Positions 34,752-46,174 of a stretch of DNA of 64,000 nucleotides are shown here, one piece after another. The DNA lies in the NCBI GenBank assembly GCA_963681505.1, contig OY811989.1, forward strand, positions 2,446,540-2,510,539. The letters are read 5' to 3'. Numbering within the stretch: the stretch's first letter is position 1; each line of letters opens with the position of its first letter. Source of the stretch: Eunapius fragilis (Eukaryota > Porifera > Demospongiae > Spongillida > Spongillidae). Made by a program: the position numbers and the translations under genes. The notes beneath the pieces were generated by a model that did not search any database, had not been told where the DNA came from, and saw only the letters and a program-made list of their open reading frames with translations.

Positions 34752-35620
34752 ATGAGATTGGAACTGCTGGCAGTCCTTGCAGTAACGGTGTGCCTCTTAA
34801 GGGCAGCTGCAGGAACACGTGGGGGCAATACGCTGTACGATACAAGGTTTTTACACAACTGAGATGTGTGACGCTTCGAGTGACAATTTTTTATCCAATA
34901 GTGTGGAGGAGAACGAAGAGCATCTGATTGAAGACATGCTGCTGGAAGACAGCATGCATTCTGATTTACCGGATGAAGAAGACGTTGCCGAGAGCGAGGA
35001 CAGCCGCATACTCTTGGAGGAGAATTCCGTTGACGACACATTGCTCGCGGATGGAGACGATGAGGAGCTGGATGACGTTCAGGAAGAAAGCCTATTCGGA
35101 AGTCGACGGCTGATTTTGATAAACCAGTGCGGTTCTTACGGTAAAACGTTGCTGTACGGAATGAATTCACTCCCATTGTCAGTGTCCGAAGTAACGGTCG
35201 ATTGCGGTAACTGCACTTCTATCTCGCTGAAAGGGAAAGTGAACGCATATATTGAGTTTTGTACTCAGGGCACTAAAGAGAGTAAGTTTACAACGCCTAG
35301 CTGCTGATTGCATCGTGAGCTTATATGAAATAATTTGCCTATATCTGGTTTAGATCCAAAACCTTGCCTGAAACTGAGCTCTTTGTTGCTGCCAGACTGC
35401 AAGCCAGGCAAACTGGCTAGGTTGATCAGAAGCTTTCCATTCGAACTGCCCGTTGGCAACACCGCAGTAGCGGGAAACCTTCAACTCAACGTGCCGTATA
35501 TCCCTCTCTTCAAATCATTTTGTTATTCGGTAAAGTTGCGTCCAGCCAGCAGCAGGGTCCCAGGGTCCCTGGGGAGACGTCCAAAAACCATTCGTAGAAA
35601 AGCTTTCGACATCTGCTGAG
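34752..35620 (+). CDS. Putative secreted acidic protein (uncertain gene model)
   Basis: An ATG at 34752 opens a signal-peptide-like frame (MRLELLAVLAVTVCLLRAAA) that stops after 36 codons. One frame over, an acidic segment runs from the 34850s (EENEEHLIEDMLLED, DEEDVAESEDSR), then CGSYGKTLLYGMN and CGNCTSISLKGKVNAYIEF, to a donor AGAGA|GTAAGT at 35281. A second exon starts after TTTAG at 35354 (PKPCLKLSSLLLPDCKPGK, FPFELPVGN, CYSVKL) and ends with TGA at 35620. The cysteine-rich part faintly recalls ML/GM2-activator lipid-binding proteins, but I do not claim this. The frame change between signal peptide and acidic segment is not explained by an ordinary intron; an indel or a start at 34864 are alternatives. 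Confidence 0.45.
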
Positions 35621-36410
35621 TTGCACGGATGGTATATAGTTTTCCGAAGTGCGCGGTTGTGAATACTCTGTATACAGGTAGTTAGACTTATGTACTGACA
35701 TAATTAAAATAATAACTCACGCAAGAGGATTGTGTAACGCTGACATAAAATTTAAAGCTGCATGCATTACATTTTGGTATCATTGATTCTTATATCTTAT
35801 AACTGTCATTATGTAAGCATGCATGCATGCCTGGTATCACCATAACAAAGGTGGTCTAAAGATAAAGAGCCTCCTGATTATTCAAGCATTATTAAACAAA
35901 CTACATAACTATTTTTAATAGCATGCATATGATTTAAGCCACACACGTGCCCAGGCCTACAGTTGCATGTGGATGGATTACCGATCACGTAGCGATTATG
36001 TTATCCTCGCGCAGCTGCGAGTGTGGGGCTGAGTACGAGACGTGGTTCTGACTCTGGGAGGGCTAAACGGCAGTCCTTCATCTTGGGTGCGTCTTGCAGC
36101 ACGAAGCAAATACAGGAGCTGGCTCAACATGAGTTTTGAATACACACTCACTAGCCCGCATTATATTACCAACTGCGGGTATGCAGTCTTCGCTCATGTG
36201 TACATGGCGCTTAGTTCTCTCATAAACAAATTCATGGCAAGCCATCTCCTGCCATCGAGCTTCTTAAAAGAATACAGATCGAGCGCTAGATGGCTCCGGC
36301 ATTTTAGTTATTACATGGGACAGCTAGCGTCCAGCATAGTCGGCCTTCTGGGTTATCACTATAAAAACTGAATGGATGCTAGGTAAATCCAGTGCAGCCG
36401 CGATATGGTC
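35621..36410 (+). other. Intergenic with one unrecognised ORF
   Basis: A 109-codon frame at 36042-36371 contains SFEYTLTSPHYITNCGYAVF and HFSYYMGQLASSIVGLLGYH. It has no recognised domain and no clear exon partners. A GCATGCATGCATGC run lies near 35817. Confidence 0.3.
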
Positions 36411-38855
36411 TGTCACGCACGATTTGGTCCGCGTCTGATTTCGGTCCGGCCGGACCAAAAAAGGCTGCCTGAAATTGTCCGGCCGGACAATTTTAGGTGC
36501 TCAATTTTGTCCCACCTGGCATTTTTTGGTCCCATGTAGTTTTTTCCTTTGGAAGGTGTCGTCAGAATCAGGGACAGACGAAGGTGACACTCTTAATTGA
36601 ACTGGCCTACAGTTACAATGTCAATGGAAAGTACCCTGAAGGATGCGATGCGAACAAGAAACGATCAATCAGAGGAAAGGCGGAAATGATTTTCTTAAAG
36701 AATGGCGAATCGTGGACTAAAAGAAAAATGAATGGAACGACTAAGTTGCATGCGTGCAGCATGTAACTACGTGCTCTTGGTGGCAAAAAGATTCTTATCC
36801 ACTCTTTGGTCATCGTTGATAAGCATGGTAGTAGGAGACAAATTATGACTATAGAATCCCTCATTACAAGGATACGAAGTGTGCGTTGTTTGCATCGAAT
36901 GTATAGCGTATGATTTTAGGGTCTTAGGATAACTCACCCGTCGTCGCTCTTTCGCATGTTTACTGAAATAGGTTGTGAGGCTCATTTTGGATGCATGTGA
37001 GAAGCAGAGGGTTCTACATTCCTGCCAATATGACCCTACGTCTGGCCATCTGGAAACAAAACGTACCATCAAAAGGATTAGAGAACGTTTCACATGGAAA
37101 GGACTCAACAAAGACGTTTTTCAACTAGTAATGGTTGCAATTAGTCATGCACATTTACTGACATGTTTTTACAGGTAGCATCCTGTGAGGCTTGCCAGAA
37201 GGATTCTGATAAACTTGTTGTTACTTCTACTGAACTTCATCCTGTTCACTTGGTATCATGTAGCAATTGACTTTATTGGGCCGATTTCGCCAATTTCATT
37301 ATCAGGATACAGGTCAGCTCTTTTTTTTTTCATGGTATGCAAGGAATACTTGCTTTCACAGGATAGATTACACTTTATTTTTTACTTGTATGTATAGGTA
37401 CATTCTTACACTGAGTGATCACTTTTCGAAATGGGTTGAAGCGGTTGCAGTTCCAACCAAAGAGGCACATCTAGTGGCAAGTGCACTATGCAAGGTATGT
37501 GCTGATCATTCATTGTGCACACTTTACCATATTTTTAATGTACATGTATATCTATAGAGATTCATGCGCATGGGATTGCCCAGCATTTTGACAACAGACA
37601 ATGGTTCTGAATTCAGGAACAAACTGAACAATGCAATGATGAAACAGTTGGGGATATGACACTGCCTAATTACTCCTTACCATCCACAGGTACACAATGT
37701 GTATAATTTTAGTTTAAAGTTCCACATAAGTCTTTTTTTGAGTAGTCAAATGGTCTTGAAGAGCGATACAATCAAACTTTGCAAAGAATGCTCTCAAAAG
37801 CAGTGATGGGACATAAGGAGATTTGAGATCAACTCATTGATTCAGCATACAACACTTTGTCCCATGAATCAACTAATTACACTCCATTTGAAGTGAAGTT
37901 CGGAAGAAAGGCGAGGATACCTATTGATGCAGACCTGGAATCTATTTGTGAACTATTAAGTTTTTTGCCAAAGCTTGATTTTGTTTTATTTTTTAATTTA
38001 CATTGTACTTAATACTTTTTTAGTTCAGCAAAAGTATCAAACACAGCCAACCACATGGAACATGTGTCCATACAAAGACAAAGGATTTTGAAGAATGTGA
38101 AGTACAATATCCTTGTTGCACAGGTATAAAGTATACATATTATACTGTGGCATCATGTACACTTTTGCTCCTAGGCTAAGCAAAAGCAGCAATATGATGC
38201 CAAACACGTTAGATCCTCATTGTTTGAAATTGGTGCTAGCTAAGGTGGTTAAGAAGGATTTTCTTCGGAAAAAGAGGAAGGGAGGGAAATTGGACCCCAA
38301 GTGGGTTGGGCCATACATTATAACTGCAAAGTTCAGCAAAAGATTTTACTCCTTGCAATCTATTGCAAATTCTTCTGACTGTATCAAGCGTGTGAATGGT
38401 GCACACCTTACGATGTTCTATAAAATACCCACAAGTCTCACGTTATATTTATGTGATACTTATGTGACATGTGGCCTCAAGATTAATGCGGCAATAGCAC
38501 TGTATACACATACACACTGAAATACAAAAATATAGACGCTTATATATTTACAGAATCATCCGATTACAGGTCCCATGAGCTAAGGTGTAAGGTCAGACAT
38601 GTACAGATGCGTGTCCCTGCTCAGTAGTCAGTGCGCAGTAGTGACGTCAGCTTGTAACCGTATTACACTTATATGCTGTTTATTTTGTACTTTTATCTCG
38701 GACAAAAACAGGCTGCCTAAAGTGATCTGTCCAACGGACCAAAACAGTCATAGTGGGACCATTTAGGGCAGCCTGATTTGGTCCGCCGGACAATTTCAGG
38801 CAGCCTAATTAGGTCCGCCGGACCATTTCCGGGTAGGACAAAATTAGGCGTGACA
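36411..38855 (+). mobile_element. Ginger-like DNA transposon, decayed
   Basis: The element starts TGTCACGC at 36411 and ends GCGTGACA at 38855, a perfect 8-bp inverted terminus. Both subterminal regions are rich in GGTCCG, GGCCGGACC and CCGGACAATTT phrases. The flanking tetranucleotides are GGTC and GGCC, a 3 of 4 match to the 4-bp duplication expected for Ginger. The interior encodes a Gypsy-integrase-related protein in several exons. Confidence 0.75.
36965..38430 (+). pseudogene. Integrase of the Ginger-like element, broken
   Basis: Exon pieces read DPTSGHLETKRTIKRIRERF (37035), SCEACQK (37185), WYHVAIDFIGPISPIS with the first Asp (37250), LSDHFSKWVEAVAVPTKEAH (37410), MGLPSILTTDNGSEFRN with the second Asp (37570), SNGLEERYNQTLQRML with the Glu (37747), YNTLSHESTNYTPFEVKFGR (37850) and GGKLDPKWVGPYIITAKF (38282). 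Lesions include a 1-nt frame shift between VHL and WYHV, TGA codons at about 37656 and 37826, and a shift before VVKKDF. The DDE residues remain but no continuous product can be made. Confidence 0.8.
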
Positions 38856-38862
38856 GGCCAAG

Positions 38863-39240
38863 CGTTCGCGTGCTTTGTCCTCGAAGTCTGGGTACGCTTT
38901 GTCAGAAAGAACCCTCAGAGAATCGCCGAAAGAGGCCCAGTCCTCGTCTCTTCGTTTCGACCTCGTCTGTAGCTCCGCGACGTACAGGTCCTTCCTGCTA
39001 TCGGGAGCGAAACGTTTTTTTAACGCTTTGACGCACTCACCGTAATCGTCTCTTGCAGTTCCTGGCAGTTTCGTGAAGGCAGTCTGTGCCTTTCCTGTTA
39101 ACCGTACGCGAAACCATTTCAGCTTCTCACCGCCAGTTTCCCATTTGTTGATCACCGCGACACTTTCGATGGTTCAACCATTCGTCCCAATCTCCTGCCT
39201 CGCCACTGAATGGCTCGGGAAATAGTACTGGTTTTGCCAT
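38863..39240 (-). pseudogene. Gypsy-type gag fragment
   Basis: On the minus strand an ATG at 39240 begins MAKPVLFPEPFSGEAGDWDE. After a short deletion the frame continues INKWETGGEKLKWFRVRLTG, KAQTAFTKLPGTARDDYGEC and LKKRFAPDSRKDLYVAELQT. This is a retrotransposon gag N-terminal domain. It is cut off at about 38860 by the end of the Ginger-like element. No pol region is seen. Confidence 0.7.
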
Positions 39241-39430
39241 CCTGCCGACTATATCGTTTCTTAGATCAACAGATATATAATCAAGAGCAGTTACATAGCA
39301 CGTCCTTGTACATACAAAAATAGAGGTTTATATGTCTAACAGTCAGGTGAGAGTTCAGGGTGCAGACATGTAGGGTGCGCGTCTCAGACAGAGCCTGCGA
39401 TGCGCAGTGACGTCACTATTACACTGCTAT

Positions 39431-39530
39431 ATTTCTTTTCCATCAGAAGCCTTGTTCCCTTGCTTTTTACACCAACATCGCATATAACACCAACCTTCTC
39501 GTAACTGTAGAGAATGTTTTTATCACTTGT
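39431..39530 (-). mobile_element. Foldback MITE family, single-arm relic
   Basis: The words CAGAAGCCTTGTTCCCTTGC, TTTTTACACCA and TAGAGAATGTTTTTAT followed by CACTTGT match the right arms of the elements at 44536-44830 and 49547-49860. The left arm is missing. Confidence 0.75.
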
Positions 39531-39990
39531 AACAACTAAGAATCATTGCCGCATTCCACTACAAGATGTATAGTTAGTCATCAATTGATCACATGCAGAC
39601 CAACAAAATGACCGAGACAATGCTTCTCTTACAATATGCTGTTATACTTTGATCTCCTCTAATGCCTTGCTTTGAACGGAGGTCATGCAGGCGGGATCTG
39701 ACAATTCACGTCAAAACACATGACCCTAGATGTCTAGACCGAGTATAAACAGCTCTGCAGTGAATGCATTCGCATACCTCTATATAAATGCATGCTTTCT
39801 CCACATCCAAGTCAAATAGTACGAGTGGCAGGTGTTCTGATGAAGAGTACAGAACATATATTTCTTGTAATAGCGAATCTACTGCGGCAATCAAAAAGTC
39901 ACTGCATGCATGTGCACATGCACATTCAATGAGATCGAGGATACTGACTGCCTTCGTTGTGGGCGAAACAGTATTGTATATATATAACAA

Positions 39991-40962
39991 ATGGAAGGGG
40001 TTGATAGCAATATTTCTTGCAGTAGTAATGCATCGATGACAAGCAAACGTTTGATTACTATCCATGCGTCGTTATTTAGTATATCAGCGGTGGTATGTCT
40101 GGTTGCACTCTCTTGGCTAGCATGGCTGAAACTTCACAGACAACTGATTTATCGTTTGGCAGCATATCAAGTCTTTGGGTCATTACTACTCTCAGTTATA
40201 GAAGTTTCTCAGTTTCATTTCTTGAGCTACGATGATTCAAAATATGCAGTGTGCGTAATGATTGGTTATCTGGATCAAGTCGCTGCATTGATAAAGCTTT
40301 GCTTTGGTGGTTGGGTCACCTTCCATCTTTTCTATTTTGTGCTTTTCTACAAGAACCTTAAAAAGCTGGAACCGTTGTACATCACAACATCTGTGCTGCT
40401 CCCGTTTGTAATTTCGGCTATTCCTTTAGTGACCACGTCATTTGGGCCAAATGGACAGTGGTGTTGGATACAAGCCAGGAGGCTTGGCTGTGAGTACCTG
40501 ACAGGTTTTGTCGAAAAATTTGTTACTTTTTATGGTCCTCTCTTCTTGCTGCTTGTGCTAGAGTCCATTGCCATGGTGATTATGTTGGTCACGGTGTACT
40601 ATCGAACCCGTCAAAACGGGGAACACAATGGGTTTGGTTGCGACCAAAACAGGAAGATTTTTAATCACCTCTTACCTCTCGTTGCCTATCCAATCATCTT
40701 TTGCGTTTTCTCTATACCACCGCAGATCAACCATGTATTCGAGCTAACAAGTCCCAATTATGGCCTTCGCATTTTTAGTTCAATTTGTTTTCCCCTTTCA
40801 AGCCTCGCTAGTGGACTTGCTCTCATTGTACACATTGCTATTGTTATATCCATTGCACGCAAGCATCGTGCGCAGTATGATGTCTTGAACGGAAAAGAAA
40901 ATCTTCCGACCTTCAATGAAACCAGCAGCGTCAAAGGGTATCATCGACCAAGCAGCATTTGA
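39991..40962 (+). CDS. Seven-transmembrane receptor, cAMP-receptor-like (323 aa, single exon)
   Basis: The ATG follows a TATATATAAC stretch. The N-terminus has potential N-glycosylation sites (SNISCSSNAS). Seven hydrophobic segments can be counted, beginning near ISAVVCLVALSWLAWL, YRLAAYQVFGSLLLS, KLCFGGWVTFHLFYFVLFY, LYITTSVLLPFVISAIPLV, FYGPLFLLLVLESIAMVIM, PLVAYPIIFCVFSIP and SLASGLALIVHIAIVISIAR. Before helix 5 the loop FGPNGQWCWIQ carries the WCWI signature of Dictyostelium cAR/CRL-type and related family E receptors. The predicted cytoplasmic tail is short and Ser/Thr-rich. Plasma-membrane G-protein signalling is the expected role; the ligand is unknown. The lack of introns may mean retroposition or simply a compact gene. 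Confidence 0.85.
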   Translation: MEGVDSNISCSSNASMTSKRLITIHASLFSISAVVCLVALSWLAWLKLHRQLIYRLAAYQVFGSLLLSVIEVSQFHFLSYDDSKYAVCVMIGYLDQVAALIKLCFGGWVTFHLFYFVLFYKNLKKLEPLYITTSVLLPFVISAIPLVTTSFGPNGQWCWIQARRLGCEYLTGFVEKFVTFYGPLFLLLVLESIAMVIMLVTVYYRTRQNGEHNGFGCDQNRKIFNHLLPLVAYPIIFCVFSIPPQINHVFELTSPNYGLRIFSSICFPLSSLASGLALIVHIAIVISIARKHRAQYDVLNGKENLPTFNETSSVKGYHRPSSI

Positions 40963-41314
40963 TAATAAACCCAGTACATGCAGCTTTAATGTTGTTGGTG
41001 CACTTAAAACTTTCGGTGTATACTTGCATAAGTCTCATATTTGACTCCTGTACGTGTATATCTATAAGCTTGTGGTAACTAAGTACGGGGACGGGCTGTG
41101 CCCCTTAGCTCCCTCCCCTTAAATAAATAGTATCCGTTGTGGTTTTCTATGAGATTTTTAATGCCGAGAACACCACTGAGACAATTGAAAAAGCATATGG
41201 GCATAGCCTCACCCGATGGGCGAGCTTACAGCATTCCAACCCACCCCCTAGCTGCGCGGATCCCTCTACACCTTGTGGCCCCCCCCCCCCAAATCCTGAA
41301 TCCCCCACTGTTTT

Positions 41315-41490
41315 GCCTTCACATGGGTACACTGGCTATGGTGCCTTCACATGGGTACACTAGCTAATGGTGCCTTCACATGGGTACACTGGCTATGGTG
41401 CCTTCACATGGGTACACTAGCTAATGGTACCTTCACATGGGTACACTGGCTATGGTGCCTTCACATGGGTACACTAGCTATGGTGCCTTT
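41315..41490. repeat. 28-29 bp minisatellite, about 6 copies
   Basis: The unit is like GTGCCTTCACATGGGTACAC followed by TGGCTATG or TAGCTAATG. The two variants alternate. Confidence 0.9.
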
Positions 41491-42382
41491 GACAATAAAA
41501 CACTTCAGGGTATAAGAAATGACTGACATTATTGAAATTGCCAAGTTGAGAGATCTGCAACATCATCCACATCGTTACGATGGAAGGAGGCACCGTACCA
41601 TTTATAATGGACCAGTTGCGCGTAAGCAATGGGGAATGTTGATTACACCAAAGAACGCCGAAAATTACACGTGACGTCACGTCCGGACTGCTTACTTGCA
41701 TGCTACGGTTTTGTTATTTTGTGTGCCTCTGCCTTGGCGTACCTTATGTATGCATAAAAAGACACTGAAGTCAACCTATTACCTTGGGCAGTATCTTCTG
41801 ATGTAAGTTTCGCGAATTTTATGCGTACGGCTGTGAGAATGTCCTGAACCCTACAAATGGCAGTTATGCATGCTCTAAGAGGGAGATCGAAACCTTGTAG
41901 CAGGAAAAATAAGCTGTAATCAAGAATGTTGATGCATCAGCAAAGTCACTGAGCAGCTGCTAGGCCTGCTAGATCTTCTTTAGCGACTTATACTGCTAAC
42001 CAGAGATAATATATCTTAGCTAGAGTTGGAGGTGTCACTGAACTGCTGCTCGATGGAGATGCTGCTGCTGAATAAACTGTACATACAAGTGCCTACATCC
42101 TTTAAAATAGTCACAGCAAAAAAACGCGTCGAATCAAATTTTGATCTGAACCTGCGGCAGCAGGTTCAATATAGGATTGATTGAGGGTTGATGAATGTCA
42201 TTAATAAAACTTCACTAGCGTCTGGAGGGACAACGGAGAAACGGATCGCTTATCTCTTTATCCCGATGGAATGAGAGCACAACGATCTACAGTTCTACGT
42301 TTGTTCCGTGTCATAAAACGGTGTGGTTATAGAGAAACAAACAATTTCCTGTTTCTCGTGCCCAGTCCTAAAATAATTCTCC

Positions 42383-42417
42383 ATCGTCGTCGTCGTCTTC
42401 TTCTTCTTCTTCTTCTT
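42383..42417. repeat. TCG/TTC triplet microsatellite
   Basis: ATCGTCGTCGTCG is followed by TCTTCTTCTTCTTCTTCTTC. It is a simple-sequence repeat outside any called gene. Confidence 0.9.
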
Positions 42418-42631
42418 AGGAAGGTATAACTCGAGCTAGGAACGGTTATGGAGGACGGGAATAGTACCAATCGCTTCGAAATTTACCGGCACGTTATCCT
42501 TACATGTCATATAGTCATACATATATCAAGTTCTTTTTATTAATAATTTTAGGCAGTTATAAATACTCTAACCTGCACTAAATTTATTTGGTGTTCCAGT
42601 TTAACATGTTACTTTGGCTAATAGTGATGTT

Positions 42632-43068
42632 CTTTTTCTAAAAATGCTAAAGAAGAGATCTAAGCAACGAGCGGAATACCTCCAAAAGCAATACGAGGCC
42701 AATCCCCAAAAAAAGAAGGCCTCTGTACGCGACAACTGCAAGGCCGATCCTGAAAAGAAGAAGGCCACTGTACGCGACAGCTACAAGGCCGATCCCGAAA
42801 TGAAGAAGGCCTCTGTATGCGACAACTACAAGGCCGATATTGAATCTAAGCGATCTGCTAAAAGGTGGCGATACGAAGAGGCCTCGAGGAGAACCGTGCT
42901 GCTAAAAGGCGGCGATATGAAGAGAACCTCGAGGAGAACCGTGCTGCTCAAAGGCGGCGATATGAAGAACCTCGAGGAGAACCGTGCTGCTAAAACTAAA
43001 GGCGGCGATATGAAGAGGATCTCGAGGGAAATCGCGCTGCTAATAGGGAGAAATATCAGCTACCATTA
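42632..43068 (+). pseudogene. Charged repeat-protein fragment of mobile-element type
   Basis: The frame starts MLKKRSKQRAEYLQKQYEAN and continues with three copies of a 17-residue unit (KKKASVRDNCKADPE, KKKATVRDSYKADPE, KKASVCDNYKAD). After SKRSAKRWRYEE the readable repeat shifts frame: LEENRAAKRRRYEEN and LEENRAAQRRRYEE are 13-residue units encoded by 39-bp DNA repeats. Such Lys/Arg/Glu repeats precede helicase- or OTU-type mobile-element proteins in aquatic invertebrates. At least one indel breaks the frame and no downstream domain was found. A similar phrase (AGRSAKRAYVKRGTERSK) lies at 49070-49125. Confidence 0.5.
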
Positions 43069-43237
43069 AAGCATCTGAAAGGAGTCGGTATTGGAATGAT
43101 CCCGCTGTCTGATTGGCTAAATGTGCTGCCGAGAGGACGCGGTACCGCAGAGGTCACAGAACTACCACTACCACCCAAAGGTATGTTATGGCATGTTGTA
43201 TTAACATTAAAAAGCTGTGCATGCAGCATTTTTACAG

Positions 43238-43322
43238 CATAGTCGGGCGGCCCTACTACCGCGTTTGGTCGGGCTTGTCACCCTACTACCTGTGGGTAGT
43301 AGGGCCCGCCCGACTATGTACA
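43238..43322. repeat. GC-rich hairpin, about 23-bp arms
   Basis: CATAGTCGGGCGGCCCTACT, with ACC following, is matched in reverse complement at 43298-43321 with one extra C. The loop repeats TCGGGCTTGTCACCCTACTACC. It may be a tiny MITE. Confidence 0.75.
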
Positions 43323-43379
43323 GCACGGATCTGCACAAAACCATTCACTTCACATGTTAAGCATGCATGGTGACTCAAC

Positions 43380-44535
43380 TGTGTGTACAGTAGTGTTTTA
43401 ATCTGATAAAGCTTCCTTATCTGAAGACTTCTTTGTCTAGCCATGTATACTGTGAATGTTGCAACTGAATGAATATAGTTACAGTTGCAAGGGCTGAGAA
43501 CTACATAGCTGCAACTATATCATCCTTTTCCCATATAGCTACTCCTTGTATGAACCCAAATCTCATGCACCAATGGAGTATAATGGTGGTCTTGAAAAAG
43601 CTATTCCTAGGGGTAGTGATCTGCCTGTGCAGCAGTAAGTAAGATAAGCTACCATCAGGTACTTCTAGCAGCACACTCGCATTTATGTATAGTGAAATAA
43701 AAACAGACCTTCTGCCCACACTTATAAAGCTGCAGACCCTGTCCACAGATATGACCTCACCTGAGAACATATCCTTATCGATCGATCTACATGCTGCCAT
43801 GTACTGCCATGTAGTCTACTTCCTTAGTTCCCACACTACCCATCTATACAACTTAACTGCATGTACAGTAGGCTACACCTCCATGTTTAGATGGGACCAT
43901 TTTTACTGGATCAAATTTGACCAATAGAATTTTAGCACAACTGACACACATACACCCCTTCCCTCCCTGTCATTAATATGATGGAATTGGACTAATATAA
44001 TTATAGCACAGTCTGCACACGTGTTAAGGCTTTGCAGGTATAAAAGCCACTCATCCACTAGCAAAAAGAGGTAAAAATTAATACTCTATGTGGATGTGTA
44101 AAGGCTTTGCACTTTGCTTTAAAAAATAAAGAAGTAAAAATTTAATCATACTCTCTGTTACGTATATGTAGATGGCTGACGACCTTTGCGGGTTTTTCAC
44201 CAACGAGGGGTCGGAGGAGGAAGAGTGCATTCATCCTCCAACTCCTCTCCCCTTCACCCCACCACCTCCAGAAGCCCCGCTTCTGCCACCACCACCAGCA
44301 GCACTGCCCACACCACTACCAGCAGCTACTCCCGCCGGCACCACCAGCGCTGCCCCCACCGGCGCTCCTGCCTGCACCATCAGCCCTGCCCCCACCACCA
44401 GTGCTGCCCCCACCACCAGCAGTACTATTAAAGTTATTTGTTCTTGCATTAAGAGATAAAGGGGATCGTCCATCCTCTTCCTACATTTGATTATTGACTA
44501 TGATACTGCTATGACAGGGTGAAAAAAAACTTATG
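43380..44535. other. Region with no well-supported gene
   Basis: A plus-strand frame at 44172-44459 begins MADDLCGFFTNEGSEEEECI and then becomes a Pro/Ala/Thr-rich low-complexity run. A preceding TATATGTAG could be an acceptor. A minus-strand 99-codon frame at 43501-43800 has no known domain. I call neither as a gene. Confidence 0.35.
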
Positions 44536-44830
44536 AAACAAGTAAATAAAAACATTCTCTAACGAGAGAGTTGTTGGTATATAGGATTGACCAATGGTGG
44601 TGTAAAAAGCATGGAAACAAGAGTGACAGAAATATTATTGGAAAATTGAAATAGGCCTATATTTAGCACACAATACAACACACATGCCTGAATAATGGGC
44701 TAAATATAGGCCTATTTCAATTTTCCAATAATATTTCTGTCACTCTTGTTTCCATGCTTTTTACACCACCATTGGTCAATCCTATATACCAACAACTCTC
44801 TCGTTAGAGAATGTTTTTATTTACTTGTTT
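44536..44830. mobile_element. Foldback MITE, copy 1 (near-perfect palindrome)
   Basis: AAACAAGTAAATAAAAACAT at the left is the reverse complement of the right end. The match continues through GGTGGTGTAAAAAGCATGGA and AAATTGAAATAGGCCTATAT to a short central loop near 44665-44700. The arms are about 130 bp. It has no coding capacity. Confidence 0.92.
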
Positions 44831-46015
44831 GACATTCACATTCTGATACAATTTAATTTGCCCTTTGGAGCTCGGCCGCGGGGTCTTTTTATTATTGGTG
44901 TGTTAGGCAAAGCCTAAACCCAGGGTTACGTAGTTAGGGGCCACTCTTCTTACCGCTATTCGGAAAATGCCTCGAAAAAAACGATGGTGAGCGAAGCCAG
45001 ATGGTTCGCTTTCCTTTATCACAACGAACGAAGGTACTGAGGTCTTTGTACTGCTGTTCCCACACATTACGCACCGTGTACCAGACATAGCTGCTTAAAT
45101 AAAGTAATTCAGTAATTTTCCCACGGATTATGAGGGACGGCATTATCCAGGCAGGTCCGTTCACTCACCGTAGTCGCTAGAGCAGTCCGGATGTGACGTT
45201 ATATCATTAACGGGTAATTAAATTCTTCATCTCTTACGCGTTACTAAATTTAGTATCCTACTTCTGGTGTGGCCACGCCCAAATCGGTCTCTATGTCGAC
45301 TCCGGTCAAGGGCAACGCCCAAATCGGTCTCTGTGCCGACTTCCGGTCCAGGGCAACGCTCAAATCGGTCTACGTCATATGCTTACGTCATATAGCATGG
45401 GCGATTCAAAGCTTCTGGTACAAGTCGTACAACGCTCCTTGCTGGGGCGGGGTACCCCCTTCGACCCCAGAAAGGAGCGTTGAAGCTTAGAATCTATGGC
45501 TTAGACGTTGCGCGATAATTATCAGGGCCCCTGGGGGATGGCACGTGATCCGAGCGTGGAGCTGAGCTAATACGTCGCAGGCTAAATTAAAGGCAAATTT
45601 AGCAGCCTCGGGTTGATACGATCGCGACGATGTCAATTTCCACATCGTCACGATGGAATGAGACACCATTTATAATTCCCCGCTTGCCTGCCTGCCGTAC
45701 ATGTACGTGGTGGGATCACGTCCAAATCGGTCTCTGTGTCGACTTCCGGTCCCAAATCGGTCTCTGTATTGGTCTCTGTCATTTGCTCTATGTCAACACG
45801 TTCGTACAATTTTTGAGGGCACGAGACGGAGACAACATACTGATTCAACTTCTTCCAATTTATGGAAGCCGGTTTTTAAATTGGAAGACACCAATACGTA
45901 TTATAGTTCTTCGATGAACTAGCTATATGGTTCTCTCATGGCAAAATAGGAAATCGTAAAGGTGTTGACACTAAAACTAATGGTCGTGGAATATTGTAAT
46001 GAGAAACGCTCCCAA
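44831..46015. other. Repeat-rich intergenic sequence
   Basis: The phrase CCCAAATCGGTCTCTGTG, often followed by CCGACTTCCGGTC, occurs three times at 45278-45370 and twice at 45722-45770. A hairpin with arms CAACGCTCCTT and AAGGAGCGTTG and inner CTGGGG/CCCCAG lies at 45430-45483. No gene is supported. Confidence 0.5.
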
Positions 46016-46174
46016 TACAGTAAGCGCTCACAAATAAGACCACCAAGTGCAATCAGATAACTGTGGTCTTATCTGTAAATGGTCTTAAATGCGAATAACC
46101 ACAGTGTGGCTATTGCATGGATTACATAACAACGATGTATTCATAGCCGTATACATAAAAGTCACATAAACAGT

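Larger units (their letters stand above)
40963..42600. other. Intergenic with short repeats
   Basis: No gene is supported. It holds a poly-C run near 41280, the tandem array at 41315-41485 and a TCG/TTC triplet run at 42383-42417. A segment at 41566-41615 (CATCGTTACGATGGAAGGAG, CCATTTATAAT) resembles 45645-45680 (CATCGTCACGATGGAATGAG), a possible dispersed repeat. Confidence 0.4.

Noticed and set aside
39788..40039. 83-codon ORF overlapping the GPCR start
   Set aside because: Out of frame with the receptor and without a domain; at most an upstream ORF.
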